Positions 16,993-26,518 of a stretch of 64,000 bases of DNA are shown here, one piece after another. Positions within the stretch are counted from its first letter, which is position 1. The number at the start of each line of letters is the position of its first letter. The DNA is taken from contig CAIXZH010000024.1 of NCBI GenBank assembly GCA_903923905.1, positions 124,001 through 188,000 of the forward strand, read 5' to 3'. A program made the position numbers and the translations under genes. The notes below the pieces were generated by a model, which worked only from the letters and a program-made list of their open reading frames with translations, did no database searches and had not been told where the DNA came from. This DNA comes from an uncultured Bacteroidia bacterium (GTDB lineage: Bacteria; Bacteroidota; Bacteroidia; Bacteroidales; Prolixibacteraceae).

Positions 16993-19320
16993 TTAGAAAT
17001 TTAATTTTAAGGTTTGACCCGGTTTTAATTGAATCTTCTGCTTCTTTGATCTATATACGAGTTCACTCTCTCCCCCTTTTTTGGAATAGACTGTAGCCTG
17101 GGTTATGTATCCTTTCCCCCATTTCATATTTACTACAAATCCTCCGCGGGCGCATAATCCTTTCACTTCACCCTCAGCCCAGGCTTGTGGCAGGGCAGGT
17201 AACAAGCGGATTATACCGTTATGAGACTGAAGAAGCATTTCTGCAATCCCTGCCGATCCGCCAAAATTCCCGTCAATCTGAAAGGGGGGATGGGTGTCAA
17301 ACAGGTTATGCTCCGTAGATTTTGCGAGAATTTTCAGGACATTATCGTATGCTTTTTCACCATTTTGAAGACGGGCATAGAAATTGATGATCCAGGCCCG
17401 GCTCCAACCGGTATGACCACCACCCTGTGACAATCGTCTTTCGATTGATGCTGCCGCAGCCTTGAACAGTTCAGGATTCTCGGGGGTGAACTGTGATAAC
17501 GGATACAATCCCAGCAAATGGGACATGTGCCTGTGACCCGGTTCCGTTTCATCGAAGTCACGGATCCACTCCTGTATACACCCTTTTGAATTGATTTTGA
17601 TCGGAGGAAATTGTTTTTGAGTATCCCTCAGTTTAATTACAAAATCCTTGTCAGTATGAAGAATTGAAGCGGCTTCAGCACAATACTTAAAAAGTTCTGT
17701 AATAATTTCGATATCAGCGGTTGATGCATAGGTAAGCATCGATCTTTTGTTGTTTACAGGATCAATAAATGTGTTTTCGGGTGAATGGGAAGGATTGGTT
17801 ACCAGATATCCTTCCGGTGATTTTGTAAGAAAACCGAGGATATACTCGGCTGAACCTTTAAGTAGCGGGTAGGCAGTTTTCCTTAAGAATGTCATGTCTC
17901 GTGTAAAAAGGAAATGTTCATAAACCGGGAAAGTCATCCATGGTCCATTCATCGGGGTGATACCCCAAACACCGTCTGCAACGCCGGTGCGGCCAAAGGG
18001 ATCGGTGAGGTGGTGAATGGTCCACCCTTTCGTCCCGTACATCTCTTTGGCAGTGAGAGTTCCCGGGACCATTAGCCTGGTCATGAATTTGGACAATGGA
18101 TCACTCATTTCCGAAAGATTACAATTTTCGGCCAACCAGTAATTCATCTGCAGGTTAATGTTGGTGTGGAAGTCTGCATTCCAGGGGGAGGCCATTTCGT
18201 GGCTCCAGATCCCCTGAAGGTTGGCAGGAAGGACACCGGGCTTCCGGGATGAACCCATGAGTAAATATCTGCCATACTGGAAATACAGCGCCATCAATCC
18301 ATTATCCGCACCGCCATTTCTGACCTGATCCACTCGCACATCAGTAGGCAAATTATTGAGAGAATCAGATCCCAGGCTAAGTTTTACCCGGTCAAATATG
18401 GGCTGGTACTCTTTTAAGTGTCTTTGTTCAAGGATTTTCGGATTGGATCCTGCCACTTTGTCGAGAATTGTTTTGCAGATATTTTCAGGATTTAATGCCC
18501 TGTCAAAATCGAGTTTTTCGATGTTGTAATCAGTGGCAGCAGTAAAAACGACAGATATACTTTTTGCATTGGAGACAACCAATGAAGTATCCGTGGTTGT
18601 AATTGTTCCATTTTCAGCTTTTAAACGCAATTCTCCCGAGAATTTCATATGGCTTCCGGATGGTCCTTTTCTGATATTTTCGGCATCAATGATCTGTCCT
18701 GTAACCTTAATATTTCCAGAGGTCAACACCTTGATCATGACATCCCGTTCGCGCTTTAGCTGAAAAGAGGAATTGATCAGTCCTCCATTTTCCGATTGGA
18801 TTTGTATGACCATTAAATTATCAGGGGCTGATATCCAGACTCTCTGAGCATACTTTTTGCCCTCAACCTGAAATTGGGTGGTTACGATTCCGGTTTCAAG
18901 ATCCAACTGACGGCGGTAATCTCCAGGCGACGATTTCCAGTTATAGTTGATCAGCAGCTCTCCAAACGGCTGGTAGGACCGAACTTCCGGAGGGGTCCCC
19001 ACAAAGTTCTCCTCTGCAATATTTTTTGCCTTGTCATATTGACTATCGAACAACGCTTTCCGCAATTCATCAAGATGCTTAAGGGCATTTGGATTGTTAT
19101 TGTTTATTTTACATCCGGCCCATATACTCTCCTCATTGAGCTGGATAATTTCGTGCACTGGATTTCCGAAAACCATAGCACCAAGTCTTCCATTTCCTAA
19201 TGGTAAAGCCTCAATCCACTCTTTGGCCGGCTGTTTGTACCAGAGAATATTCGTGTTGTTTTGTGCCAAGCCAAAACTACAACTAAAAAATAAAACTAGC
19301 TGAAAGATGATCCTATTCAT
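16993..19320 (-). CDS. GH95 family alpha-L-fucosidase (or related), secreted
   Basis: The start is ATG 19320, which begins a signal peptide (MNRIIFQLVLFFSCSFGLAQ). The same frame is open for 117 codons further upstream, but that stretch overlaps the GH92 gene and is not protein-like. The 775-residue product has the GH95 opening LWYKQPAKEW, EALPLGNGRLGAMVFG and QLNEESIWAG (residues 25-70). It then has NLQGIWSHEMASPWNADFHTN and LQMNYWLAENCNL, containing the Asn residues that activate water, and DGNFGGSAGIAEMLLQSH near the end, containing the catalytic Asp region. GH95 enzymes are inverting exo-alpha-1,2-L-fucosidases or alpha-L-galactosidases. With GH29 and GH141 relatives beside it, fucose (or galactose) removal seems a main task of the cluster. 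It looks intact. Confidence 0.9.
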   Translation of the reverse strand: MNRIIFQLVLFFSCSFGLAQNNTNILWYKQPAKEWIEALPLGNGRLGAMVFGNPVHEIIQLNEESIWAGCKINNNNPNALKHLDELRKALFDSQYDKAKNIAEENFVGTPPEVRSYQPFGELLINYNWKSSPGDYRRQLDLETGIVTTQFQVEGKKYAQRVWISAPDNLMVIQIQSENGGLINSSFQLKRERDVMIKVLTSGNIKVTGQIIDAENIRKGPSGSHMKFSGELRLKAENGTITTTDTSLVVSNAKSISVVFTAATDYNIEKLDFDRALNPENICKTILDKVAGSNPKILEQRHLKEYQPIFDRVKLSLGSDSLNNLPTDVRVDQVRNGGADNGLMALYFQYGRYLLMGSSRKPGVLPANLQGIWSHEMASPWNADFHTNINLQMNYWLAENCNLSEMSDPLSKFMTRLMVPGTLTAKEMYGTKGWTIHHLTDPFGRTGVADGVWGITPMNGPWMTFPVYEHFLFTRDMTFLRKTAYPLLKGSAEYILGFLTKSPEGYLVTNPSHSPENTFIDPVNNKRSMLTYASTADIEIITELFKYCAEAASILHTDKDFVIKLRDTQKQFPPIKINSKGCIQEWIRDFDETEPGHRHMSHLLGLYPLSQFTPENPELFKAAAASIERRLSQGGGHTGWSRAWIINFYARLQNGEKAYDNVLKILAKSTEHNLFDTHPPFQIDGNFGGSAGIAEMLLQSHNGIIRLLPALPQAWAEGEVKGLCARGGFVVNMKWGKGYITQATVYSKKGGESELVYRSKKQKIQLKPGQTLKLNF

Positions 19321-19348
19321 ACTGATATTAGTTTGTTGATTATGATTA

Positions 19349-21658
19349 TTATTTGATTCCCCAATTTTTATTCGGTTGCGGCCCCATAAACAGGACCAGT
19401 TTTCCTCCGGCTGAAATATCTTTAAAATCCAGGTAACTTTTGTTGTAAGGCCGATTGTTAAGTAATGCACTTTGGATGTAAATATTTTGAGGAGAGTTGT
19501 TTTGCGCCTCAATGGTAAAAGCTTTACCACTAGCATAGCGGGAGTCGAGTGAATAAGTAATTGAATCAAACACCGGACTGGTGATTTCGTACCGTGGATC
19601 GCCGGGACATACCGGATGAATCCCGCTGGCAGCCAATACATACCAGGCTGACATTTGTCCAACGTCCTCATTCCCGACGAGTCCCTCCACCGAATTGTGG
19701 TAAGCCCTTTTACAAATCTGCCGGGTCCAGTATTGCGTCAGCCACGGAGCATCCAAACGGTTAAACATAAACGGAATATGATGTACCGGCTCATTGGAAT
19801 GGTTATAATAGTTGTTCCACATCATATTCTCAGGAGTTCTGGTGAAAAATTCGGTCAAATCCGATAGGACTGCCTGCTGACCTCCCATTAACCTGACCAT
19901 TCCGGGAATATCGTGCGGAACAAACCAGCCCTGTTGGTACGGATTACTTTCAGTACAACCATAGTCCATTTTCAGCCGTCCCTCTTTGGGCCAATCACAC
20001 CAGGTGCCATCCAGGTTTTTTGGTCTGAACCACTTTACATCCGGATCAAAAATATTTTTGTAGCTTTTCGAACGTTTGAAATAGTGGTCTGCATCCTCTT
20101 TTTTACCCAGGCTATCGGCAAAAACAGACAAACACCATTCGGAATAAGCATGTTCCAGGGTGTGGGAAATATATTTAGAGTGTCCAAGGGTACCATTCCC
20201 ATACCTTTCGCAGTTGTTTTTAGCATATTGATACCCCTTTTCGACATCAAACTTACGAATCCCTTTGTTATAAGCGTCAACCATCACCGACACCGCCGGA
20301 TTACCAATCATGCAATCACTGTAGGCATTCATAAATTCCCACCGTTCCAGGTATTTTTTCCCGCTTTCATCTGCCAGTTCAATGAGTGAATTGATCATGT
20401 CGTTTACAACATCCGGATTGATGATATCCTGTAATGGAAACTGACTCCGGAAGACATCCCAACCGGAGAAAATGGTCCGCTTCACAAATTTATCTGTTTT
20501 ATGAATCTTTCTGTCACCTCCGGGATAACTTCCATCGACGTCTGTAAAGCTGCGGGGGTCAATCATGGTATGGTAAAGTGCCGAATAAAAGATTATTTTT
20601 TGATCTGTGGTTCCTCCTTCAATTTTAACTTTATCCAGTGCGTTATTCCATAAACGGGTTGTATTATCTTTTACCTTATCAAAGTTGAAATCCCTAATTT
20701 CTGTCTGAAGGTTATTTCGTGCCCCTTCCATGCTCACAAAAGAGATTCCCGACTTGAGGTAAACCTTCTCATTTTTCCCGGTTTTAAACTCAGAATAAAA
20801 ACCTAAATGTTTACCGATCTTTTCATTACACCCCTTTTCAACAGCTGCTTTAGCGATCAGTTCACGGTATCGATCACTAGTGACATCCCCACATTTCCTC
20901 GACCAGTCAACCGGTATTGCCGCACTCCAGACCCCAAAATCGGTCAGCGGTTTACTAAATTGCGCATAAAAATAGACGGTGTAATTGGGTTTACCATCAC
21001 CGTTTCCCCAGCCGCCACCTTCGGGAGAACATTTCATCCAACCCTGAATCGTGTGATCATCCAAAACTTTAATATACTGTTCAGTGGAGGTTCCTGCCAC
21101 TCTGCGGGCCAGATCGATCTGGATGCGCGACTGATCATTTTCAGGAAAAGTAAAACATAGTATGCCGCTGTGAGGTGCCGCAGTTGCCTCTGCCCGGATA
21201 TGGTAATCTGTTAATGTGGCGGCATAATATCCGGCTTTGGCCACTTCATCCTCTTTGGAATATCGTGAGCGATACCCCTCTTCGGGGTGATCAACCCGCC
21301 CGGATGAAGTTTTCAGTTTACCGGTAGTGGGCATCACCAGAAAGTTGCCCAGATCGCCGTACCAGCCGACTCCACTCATCTGAGTAAATGCAAATCCTTC
21401 GATGGTCGTGTGCTCATAACTGTACCCAGATCCGTTATCTCCACCCGTAATGGTATTCGGACTTACCTGCACCAGACCGAAAGGGGTGGCAGCACCCGGG
21501 AATGTTTTACCTAATCCGGAGGAGTCTCCAGCCTTAGCGGCACTTGTACTTGCACCTATAAAAGGGTTGACATACCTGGCTGGTAATCCGGTTTGGCCGA
21601 AGCAATCAGTTACCAGACAACATACTATAAAAAGAGAAACAGATTTAATGATCAACAC
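19349..21658 (-). CDS. GH92 family exo-alpha-mannosidase, secreted
   Basis: The 769-residue product starts at a GTG (21658), the first codon giving a signal peptide (MLIIKSVSLFIVCCLVTDCFG). It shows the GH92 architecture: YVNPFIGAS at the start of the mature protein, FPGAATPFGLVQVSPNT, then a large (alpha/alpha)6 domain with GWDVFRSQFPL, GGQQAVL and HHIPFMFN. Near the end comes GNEDVGQMSAWYVLAASGIHPVCPGD, the family's most conserved block with catalytic and calcium-binding acidic residues. GH92 enzymes are inverting, calcium-dependent exo-alpha-mannosidases. It lies 23 bp upstream of a GH38-related gene's 3' end and 28 bp from GH95, so co-transcription is likely. It is complete. Confidence 0.9.
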   Translation of the reverse strand: MLIIKSVSLFIVCCLVTDCFGQTGLPARYVNPFIGASTSAAKAGDSSGLGKTFPGAATPFGLVQVSPNTITGGDNGSGYSYEHTTIEGFAFTQMSGVGWYGDLGNFLVMPTTGKLKTSSGRVDHPEEGYRSRYSKEDEVAKAGYYAATLTDYHIRAEATAAPHSGILCFTFPENDQSRIQIDLARRVAGTSTEQYIKVLDDHTIQGWMKCSPEGGGWGNGDGKPNYTVYFYAQFSKPLTDFGVWSAAIPVDWSRKCGDVTSDRYRELIAKAAVEKGCNEKIGKHLGFYSEFKTGKNEKVYLKSGISFVSMEGARNNLQTEIRDFNFDKVKDNTTRLWNNALDKVKIEGGTTDQKIIFYSALYHTMIDPRSFTDVDGSYPGGDRKIHKTDKFVKRTIFSGWDVFRSQFPLQDIINPDVVNDMINSLIELADESGKKYLERWEFMNAYSDCMIGNPAVSVMVDAYNKGIRKFDVEKGYQYAKNNCERYGNGTLGHSKYISHTLEHAYSEWCLSVFADSLGKKEDADHYFKRSKSYKNIFDPDVKWFRPKNLDGTWCDWPKEGRLKMDYGCTESNPYQQGWFVPHDIPGMVRLMGGQQAVLSDLTEFFTRTPENMMWNNYYNHSNEPVHHIPFMFNRLDAPWLTQYWTRQICKRAYHNSVEGLVGNEDVGQMSAWYVLAASGIHPVCPGDPRYEITSPVFDSITYSLDSRYASGKAFTIEAQNNSPQNIYIQSALLNNRPYNKSYLDFKDISAGGKLVLFMGPQPNKNWGIK

Positions 21659-21681
21659 AGTATTTTATATAAAGTTAATTC

Positions 21682-24453
21682 TCAATACAATATGAAACTT
21701 GCAGGGGCATAGGCCTGCAAATCAAAAACCAGTCGCCCATTTATTATTCTGATCGGTTTTCCACGTTTTTCACCACGAAGATTTACGGGTAATGCATTGG
21801 TAAATTTAGATCCGGACGGTAAGGTAACTTCCAGTTTTCCGAAAGTACCACCTTGCTCCCAAAATCGGATTATCGTTCCAATGCCATCCGGATTAGGTCC
21901 GAAGGCAGTCAGAGAAACACCCTTTCGGGATATTGAGATACCCTGCTGTGAAACAGGCAACTTGCCGTTTTTAACTTTTGAGCAGGCTACCTGAAGGGGA
22001 ACCCTGGTTTCCATTGCCGGTGTGAAAAGTGATCTTTCGGATGCAAATTTGTCAAACGACCAGACACGGACGCGGGTACTCATTCGCTGGCCGTTCCCGA
22101 TCCAGGCAGCAAAATTGGTACGCCAGTGGTTATTGTAAAGGTTGATATAAACATATGGATTGGTGGGCTCATATCGTTTGTCAAACTTGTATTCACCAGG
22201 CTCTCCAATACTTACAACAGGGGCATCTGGCGAACAGATCCCAAACCCGCTGCCTGTAATTTTATTATATATAGCTACTCCGGAGTTCACCCACCACATG
22301 TGATAATTGGCATTGTCGGTGATCATATCCTTTGTCGGATCGACGTCTGCACCCATGCGACCGAGCCGGTATGCCGGATTTTCACATTTGAACGGCAGAC
22401 AGATCCAGGCAGCTTCAGGCCAGGAGTCTGGTTGCTTCTGCCAGCTTATTTCAAAATCAGCAGTCGGATTTGTCCCCGAGAGGACCAGTGTGATTGAAAT
22501 CTTCTGAGGTTGGCCTGGCCCGGGAATCGTTCCGGTCAGTATTGCCTTCACATCAATAGCCGATTTCTCAACAGCAAGATCCATATTCTCCGGAAGGGCT
22601 GAACTGTAAACATCATCCTTTGGCATGTCATAAGCAGAGAAGATTAATTTATGAGCACCATAATTGGGATAGAGTGACTTTGCAATCCAGTCAAAAATAT
22701 CTTTATACCCAAATCGTTCATAGAAATACTGACCAAAACCCTGCGGGGCATTGCCGTCAACCATCTCTCTCCAGTTACGTTTGTCAATCAGGCTGGCAAC
22801 CCTTCCCCGTTTAGCGTCGATGGTTGCCTTAAAAAACGGACTTTCGATCACTCCCGATTGGTTATCAACACTCATCATTGGAAATTCAACAGGTTCCTTA
22901 GAGGCTATATAGGTACGATAGCCCAATGGAGGAATATCTTTCGCTACAAAACGCGACACCGGGGCTTTATCTTCAATGGAGGGATATTCCCGGGAAACCG
23001 GAATAGCCGGACCTCCGTCTGCTGGTTTCAGGGAGACAAAATTGTCTCCGAAAATCAATCGGGTGTCGAGACTCACCTGACCATCTCTTTTCCAGGGGAG
23101 CGGATTATAAACCACGATCCGGTTTCCATCAACCTTCACATTGTCAGCGAGGGACGCCACAGCATCCTGATATGGACCTGCCACCAATTTTTCAACACTT
23201 TGGATATAATTGGCGTGATCCTTCCATGAATCTTCCATAAGTTTGTATTGTGGAGGCAGCCCTTTCTCCCAAAGATCCTGCCAGGCTTTTCCATATGGAA
23301 CCTGCACATAATGCTGATTGGCAAGACCCCAGGTATGTTCGCTGTAAAGCAGACTCTTTTCATAGGCATCAGCTGTTATTTTTCGCTGATCGGGGTGATA
23401 GATCCCCCAGATCGTTTCAAGCGTTGACAACTCCTCCATCCCTGCAATTGAAGGCCTGATATTCTGAGCCAATTTGGTGGATTCAGGCATGCTCATAGTC
23501 CCATGAATCCACACATCACCAATGTCGGAGCGCACCACAGGTATCTTGCTCAAGTCTTCCTTCAGAATTAATGCAGCAAAGTCGTCCATCGTTCCGGCAC
23601 GAGCAGATATTCCCTTGCTTTTGTACCATTTGAGGTCCCTTGCAACCGTTTCCGGATCAGGTGGACCGCTATTGTCGCCGGTCATATTAATGTGTACCCA
23701 GGTTTTAAAGGGCCAGTCAGCCGGCGGCAGCCCTTCGGTGCCATAGCCATTGTTATAAAGTGTCAGCACACGCGATCCATCAGGTCCTTCCCACCAGAAA
23801 AACGGAGGCAGGCCAAGTTCTTGATTGACAACCGGGCCACCCATGTGGTAAAATTTGATCCCGGCATGGGCAAAAAGTGTTGGCAAAATCCACGATTCAC
23901 CGGGTACATCGCTCATCTTGGCACTTGTTGAAAGTGGTTTCCCATACTTACGCATCAATGTTGAAGAGATATTAAGCCCACGCACCAGGTCTTCAGGATC
24001 GGAAGTTTCGGTGTGCATGGTAAATGGGAAAGCATGGATTGCCAGGTTCCCATCGCGAATAGCCTGTTCAATTTTTTTCTTGCGTTCAGGCGATTGCCCT
24101 TCCCAAAGGATTTGCTTCATCGGCCATCCTGAAATGGTCCACACAAACTGCTTCTCTTTGGGTTGATTTTTATTTTTGTCGATAACCTCCAATACCCTGT
24201 CGCACATCGAAGTACGATAATCGTGAACCACCTGCTGAACGGTCTCGGAATATCCAATATCGAAATGGGTCTTATAAACAATAATCACATTCTGAACTCC
24301 ACTTTTAACCGGAATATTATTGTCTGCCGACTCCTCAATCTTTGACTTTGTTCCGGTTAAGGTTGATTTTGCATTGTAATTCTGTGAGCTGGATGAATAC
24401 CCAAATATCAACAGAATGGTCGATGTGATAAAAATCTCCCTGTATTTTCTCAT
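21682..24453 (-). CDS. GH38-related glycosidase (DUF5054-like), secreted
   Basis: The 923-residue protein has a signal peptide (ITSTILLIFGYSSSSQ). The N-terminal domain has an HxD metal-type motif in VYKTHFDIGYSE (near residue 62) and the strand SAKMSDVPGESWILP, whose Asp matches the GH38 nucleophile position. A later segment, LLYSEHTWGLANQH, parallels the helical domain of GH38. The C-terminal half is beta-sandwich. This pattern fits the DUF5054 group, which is related to GH38 but lacks a firmly known activity; alpha-mannosidase or another retaining alpha-glycosidase is likely. It is the first intact gene of the minus-strand run GH38-like, GH92, GH95. Upstream lies a ~750-bp zone with a decayed gene. 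Confidence 0.75.
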   Translation of the reverse strand: MRKYREIFITSTILLIFGYSSSSQNYNAKSTLTGTKSKIEESADNNIPVKSGVQNVIIVYKTHFDIGYSETVQQVVHDYRTSMCDRVLEVIDKNKNQPKEKQFVWTISGWPMKQILWEGQSPERKKKIEQAIRDGNLAIHAFPFTMHTETSDPEDLVRGLNISSTLMRKYGKPLSTSAKMSDVPGESWILPTLFAHAGIKFYHMGGPVVNQELGLPPFFWWEGPDGSRVLTLYNNGYGTEGLPPADWPFKTWVHINMTGDNSGPPDPETVARDLKWYKSKGISARAGTMDDFAALILKEDLSKIPVVRSDIGDVWIHGTMSMPESTKLAQNIRPSIAGMEELSTLETIWGIYHPDQRKITADAYEKSLLYSEHTWGLANQHYVQVPYGKAWQDLWEKGLPPQYKLMEDSWKDHANYIQSVEKLVAGPYQDAVASLADNVKVDGNRIVVYNPLPWKRDGQVSLDTRLIFGDNFVSLKPADGGPAIPVSREYPSIEDKAPVSRFVAKDIPPLGYRTYIASKEPVEFPMMSVDNQSGVIESPFFKATIDAKRGRVASLIDKRNWREMVDGNAPQGFGQYFYERFGYKDIFDWIAKSLYPNYGAHKLIFSAYDMPKDDVYSSALPENMDLAVEKSAIDVKAILTGTIPGPGQPQKISITLVLSGTNPTADFEISWQKQPDSWPEAAWICLPFKCENPAYRLGRMGADVDPTKDMITDNANYHMWWVNSGVAIYNKITGSGFGICSPDAPVVSIGEPGEYKFDKRYEPTNPYVYINLYNNHWRTNFAAWIGNGQRMSTRVRVWSFDKFASERSLFTPAMETRVPLQVACSKVKNGKLPVSQQGISISRKGVSLTAFGPNPDGIGTIIRFWEQGGTFGKLEVTLPSGSKFTNALPVNLRGEKRGKPIRIINGRLVFDLQAYAPASFILY

Positions 24454-24550
24454 AATTATGCTGTTCGGTTAATCGGTTTTCTTTGTATAAAACTTTTATC
24501 TGAAATTCGGATTTCGGTGAAATACCTAACAGAGATCAGGTTTCAAATAC

Positions 24551-25130
24551 TCATCCGTTTACAATTTGATTTTTATTTGCAAGATGGAACTCTCCATTGA
24601 TAATCATCTTCGTGTTTGATAAAATATTGCTCATGGCTCGTTTCATTTGGCAACCGCCCTCCATCGACAAAAGAAAAGGAAATCCTGTCAAATTCCTATA
24701 CCCGGCTATCGATCAGATCCGGAGCAATAAAACCGGATTTTTTTCATCGGAATACCATTGGATACGTAGAATACTGACGATCATTCCTTCTTTGATCGCA
24801 ATGAATTCGGGTTTATTATCCACATGCCATAAACCTTCGGCCATCGTCTGCGAATTCACCGATTTTATTCCGGAAATCGCAAAAAGTATTGTTAAATTAT
24901 TGAATCTAACCCCAAATAGTTATTCATAAACCGGATATTTTCAATTAACCATTTCAAATGGAATCATCTGGTTCCTGCAGTTTAGCTTCAATCGAGGATT
25001 TCTTTCCTTTCCAATGAATAAAACAACTATCGGAGGAGAAACACTTAGGCACCAAGCCTAAAATATATGAATCGGGTTTTCTGTTTCCAGATCTCCGGAC
25101 TGTGCTCTCTATTCCGATCCAGCCAAAGGC
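24551..25130 (-). pseudogene. Decayed unknown gene filling the 24,454-25,210 gap
   Basis: The 757-bp gap before the Gfo/Idh gene is not empty. On the minus strand, codons 25130-24954 read as a plausible protein (PDSYILGLVPKCF, FIHWKGKKSSIEAKLQEP) and end in TGA. A second frame continues as LKWLIENIRFMNNYLGLDSII. A third frame from 24919 reads SVNSQTMAEGLWHVDNKPEF and RIQWYSDEKNP, meets one TGA at 24713-24715, and then continues in the same frame (SIAGYRNLTGFPF, MIINGEFHLANK) to a stop at 24551. So at least two frameshifts and one nonsense codon break what looks like one reading frame. No start codon or recognised domain is left. The remaining ~100 bases on the left and ~80 on the right show nothing clear. 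Function is unknown. Confidence 0.5.
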
Positions 25131-25210
25131 TCAAAAAATGCCAGGATATAGAGTGGGCGAATGGCATTTCAAATTGTTCGCCGTAAATCATGCAACCCGC
25201 TTTTGAAAGG

Positions 25211-26512
25211 CTAAGAGCCCGTCTGTTTCCTTTTTGAACGAAGAATTACAGAAGGCATTTCACCATATTCAATCGTAACTGCTTCTCCGTCATTAAGTAT
25301 CGAGATTCGAGCAGCTTCAACCACCAACTCATTGATATAGCTGTTGGCTGGTGTTGCAATAATTCCTTTCTGATCAACCTCTTTGATCATTCTCCTTCTT
25401 TGAGCTAATGATTCTGCCACTGATAGATTGAGCACTTTGCTTTCGATCAGGAAGGCCGTGGATACCGAAGCTGAAACGGAATCAAATCCGTATCCGACCG
25501 GTTTAAATCCATCACCTTCCCAAGGGACAAGCTTATAAAAATCGGGACTAACATAATTAAAATGAGATCCGCCGCATCCGATTCCATCCAAATAGGAATG
25601 TTCGACCCCTCTGAACTGATCATCATGTTTAAGCATTCCGGTTTTGTTATCTCCTTCGAAGAACATCTGCAAACTTTGATCGTTACTTCCGGCTCCCTCA
25701 TCCGGATAGCCTAAACCATCAGTTACCGATAAAATGGCATTATTTTCGAACCTGATTCTGCCGTTTGCCCATAGGTAACCCTCATTTCCATTCGGAAATC
25801 TCCCCTTAACTCCCGATACGGAAACTTCAACCGGTTTTAATCCGGTAATAAAATAAACCAGATCGACATAATGACAACCGATATAAACAAAAGGATCTGT
25901 TTTGTCGCAGGTAAACCAATTCTGAAAATTAGATGATCTGTAAAAATAGGGTTCGATCAATTTGGCCTCTCCCATCACGAATTCTCCAAACTGTTTCAGA
26001 GAATAACTTCGTTTGGCAATTAAAGACCGCCTGTCGAAACGTTTATGATATTCTACCCCTACAAACAATCCTTTTTCATAGGCAATTTTCTCAATTTCAA
26101 GAGCCTGTTCGTATTTCAGAACCAATGGCTTGACACACAGAATATGCTGATTTTGATTCAATGCCTCCATCACTACCTGATAATGGAACTGATCGGGCAT
26201 AGCAACAATCACCATTTGCCGGGGTTTCATTTTTGCAATTACTTCCTTATAGAGTTCCGGAAACTTATTTGATTCGGGTTCTGTAAGGGACGGAAAACCT
26301 TCAAAATCCTGACCAGGAAAAGCTTCCTGCATCTCTATATTTTGTTTCAGTGCCTTTAATGGCCCGGAATCAAGTGCGCAAACCTGAATGTTATTGACAT
26401 ATCCGGTTCGCTGCAGGTGATATATGGAGGGTAGCAATAAATCATTGGTTATCATTCCACCTCCAACGATGACAACATCCAGACCACGCTCTGTTTGCAG
26501 AATATTCATCAT
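25211..26512 (-). CDS. Cytoplasmic Gfo/Idh/MocA family oxidoreductase
   Basis: The 433-residue protein has no signal peptide. It opens with a Rossmann fold (VVIVGGGMITNDLLLPS, residues ~13-30), then VIVAMPDQFHY and ILCVKPLVLKYEQALE; the usual EKP motif is VKP here, keeping the key Lys. The second domain has GVEYHKRFDRRS and YIGCHYVDLVYFITG, the conserved His region of sugar dehydrogenases. Family members oxidise a ring hydroxyl of sugars, inositols or sugar acids with NAD(P). It starts 6 bp after the stop of the class-III aminotransferase gene on the same strand, so the two are almost certainly translated together. A keto-sugar made by one enzyme and aminated or deaminated by the other is a reasonable guess, not shown by sequence. 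Confidence 0.85.
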   Translation of the reverse strand: MMNILQTERGLDVVIVGGGMITNDLLLPSIYHLQRTGYVNNIQVCALDSGPLKALKQNIEMQEAFPGQDFEGFPSLTEPESNKFPELYKEVIAKMKPRQMVIVAMPDQFHYQVVMEALNQNQHILCVKPLVLKYEQALEIEKIAYEKGLFVGVEYHKRFDRRSLIAKRSYSLKQFGEFVMGEAKLIEPYFYRSSNFQNWFTCDKTDPFVYIGCHYVDLVYFITGLKPVEVSVSGVKGRFPNGNEGYLWANGRIRFENNAILSVTDGLGYPDEGAGSNDQSLQMFFEGDNKTGMLKHDDQFRGVEHSYLDGIGCGGSHFNYVSPDFYKLVPWEGDGFKPVGYGFDSVSASVSTAFLIESKVLNLSVAESLAQRRRMIKEVDQKGIIATPANSYINELVVEAARISILNDGEAVTIEYGEMPSVILRSKRKQTGS

Positions 26513-26518
26513 AAAATC

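Noticed and set aside
19321-19671. 117-codon in-frame N-terminal extension of the GH95 protein
   Set aside because: It overlaps the GH92 gene, has no domain or signal character, and the ATG at 19320 starts a textbook signal peptide.
24597-24929. 110-codon plus-strand ORF in the gap before the Gfo/Idh gene
   Set aside because: It is the reverse of the protein-like minus-strand remnant; its own translation shows no pattern.
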